Shown here in pieces: positions 63,151 to 64,000 of a stretch of DNA of 64,000 nt (position 1 is its first letter; each line of letters begins with the position of its first letter). Position numbers and translations under genes: made by a program. The stretch covers positions 62,001 through 126,000 of the forward strand of contig QHVT01000010.1 in assembly GCA_003223645.1 (NCBI GenBank). Reading direction: 5' to 3'. The notes below the pieces were generated by a model that worked only from the letters and a program-made list of their open reading frames with translations, did not search any database and was not told the origin of the DNA. This DNA comes from Acidobacteriota bacterium. Lineage in GTDB: Bacteria > Acidobacteriota > Thermoanaerobaculia > Gp7-AA8.

Positions 63151-63254
63151 TGTCATCCCGAGCGTGAGCGAGGGACCTGGGGTTCGGGTGGCGGCACGAA
63201 ACTCGTGCCTTGGCGCCCCGCCCGCCCAGGTCCCTCGCTCGCGCTCGGGATGAC
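63151..63254. repeat. Palindromic element, family M
   Basis: GTCATCCCGAGCGTGAGCGA plus GGGACCTGGG pairs with CCCAGGTCCCTCGCTCGCGC plus TCGGGATGAC. A relative of the GTCATCCTGAG-type family L element near 24.0 kb. Confidence 0.85.
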
Positions 63255-63260
63255 AAAACA

Positions 63261-64000
63261 TTACGTCGAATACTCCCACGCGACTTTCTTCAGCACGCGA
63301 TCGGCGCGCTCGATCAGCTGAAGAATGTCTTTCTTCGCGTGCGCCGCGGAGAAGAACGCCGCTTCGAGTTGCGACGGCGGCAAGTACACGCCCTCGGACA
63401 GCATGAGGTGGAAGAAGCGCGCGAACTTTTCGCGGTTCGATTGGTTCGCGGACTCGAAGTCTGTCACCGGCCCTTCGGTGAAGAAGAGCGTCCACATCGA
63501 GCCGACCCGATTGAACGTGATCGGCACTCCATGTTTCTCCGCCGCCTTGCGCACGCCCTCTTCGAATTCGCTGGTGCGCTCTTCGAGATCGTCGTAGATC
63601 GAGGAGTTGCGCAGCACGCTGAGCGTCGCGCGTCCCGACGCGACGGCGAGCGGATTTCCAGACAGCGTTCCGGCCTGATACATCGGACCGAGCGGCGAGA
63701 CGAGCTCCATCAATTTGCGCGACGCGCCGTAGGCGCCGATCGGCATGCCGCCGCCGATGATTTTTCCGAGCGTGGTGATGTCGGGCTTGATGTCGTACAA
63801 CGCCTGCGCGCCGCCGTAGGCGACGCGGAATCCGGTCATCACTTCGTCGAGGATCAGGAGCGATCCTTTTTCATCGCAGATCTCGCGCAGTCCTTGGAGG
63901 AATCCCGGCTGCGGCGGAATGCAGCCCATGTTTCCGGCGACCGGCTCGACGATGATCGCCGCGACGTCATCCGTCATCGCCTCGCGCACGGCTTTGAGAT
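63261..64000 (-). CDS. hemL: Glutamate-1-semialdehyde 2,1-aminomutase, C-terminal part (cut by window end)
   Basis: The last 245 or so residues of a class III aminotransferase-fold enzyme of tetrapyrrole synthesis. Seen: AAIIVEPVAGNMGCIPPQPG, LLILDEVMTGFRVAYGGAQA, the PLP lysine in TTLGKIIGGGMPIGAYG, and MYQAGTLSGNPLAVASG. The 5' part lies beyond the window. The combination GNMG and YQAGTLSGNPLA is specific to HemL within its superfamily. Confidence 0.95.
   Translation of the reverse strand, partial: LKAVREAMTDDVAAIIVEPVAGNMGCIPPQPGFLQGLREICDEKGSLLILDEVMTGFRVAYGGAQALYDIKPDITTLGKIIGGGMPIGAYGASRKLMELVSPLGPMYQAGTLSGNPLAVASGRATLSVLRNSSIYDDLEERTSEFEEGVRKAAEKHGVPITFNRVGSMWTLFFTEGPVTDFESANQSNREKFARFFHLMLSEGVYLPPSQLEAAFFSAAHAKKDILQLIERADRVLKKVAWEYST

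Overview
The window is a 64 kb stretch of a high-GC bacterial chromosome with no plasmid, phage or secretion-system cargo. The content points to a free-living, probably Acidobacteriota-like organism. The evidence is a DUF58/SpoIIM/RDD cluster with B-box zinc fingers, a DUF4388 protein, secreted fibronectin-III proteins, paired ECF-like sigma factors and a very high density of intergenic hairpin repeats. This taxonomic placement is inference; there is no rRNA gene in the window.

Layout. 1-4.9 kb (+): the tail of a DUF58/SpoIIM/RDD membrane-protein cluster with three zinc-finger membrane proteins. 4.9-9.8 kb (-): a tightly overlapping trpG-D-C-F-B-A operon; trpE is not in the window. 10.0-10.8 kb: an ORF-less group II intron that splits a palindromic element. 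10.9-18.6 kb (-): rmuC, a class V aminotransferase, aroC, lgt, a DUF4388 protein and a phosphohexomutase. 18.7-29.1 kb: accessory genes, namely two related secreted FN3 proteins, a Gfo/Idh/MocA oxidoreductase, a GT87-like membrane protein, two AraC-type proteins and a two-module exported protein. 29.2-36.4 kb: rpsO-pnp, a hydrolase, truB, a TetR regulator with an epimerase, and orn. 36.5-40.2 kb: two overlapping sigma-factor genes, then a decayed region with gene remnants and a regular array of 24-bp palindromes. 40.2-45.9 kb (-): the rimP-nusA-infB-DUF503-rbfA translation operon. 46-53.4 kb: an exported protein, an RluD-type synthase, ftcD, ftsEX, crcB with DUF190, and a VapBC pair. 53.4-63.1 kb: a MacB-like efflux operon divergent from a histidine kinase/response regulator pair, a four-helix-bundle protein, a purine nucleoside phosphorylase and a NupC transporter. 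63.3 kb to the end: hemL, cut by the window edge.

The most striking property is a zoo of palindromic elements, about a dozen families, filling most intergenic gaps. Several sit inside genes in frame. One family encodes the same peptide (VVRASGA...) inside trpA, a GT87-like gene and an araC-like gene. Others lie inside trpF and the phosphohexomutase gene, and several supply C-terminal tails or stop codons. This resembles the protein-coding palindromic elements known from Rickettsia. A second unusual object is a 107-bp-period array of GATTGATAT-N6-ATATCAATC palindromes at 38.69-39.10 kb.
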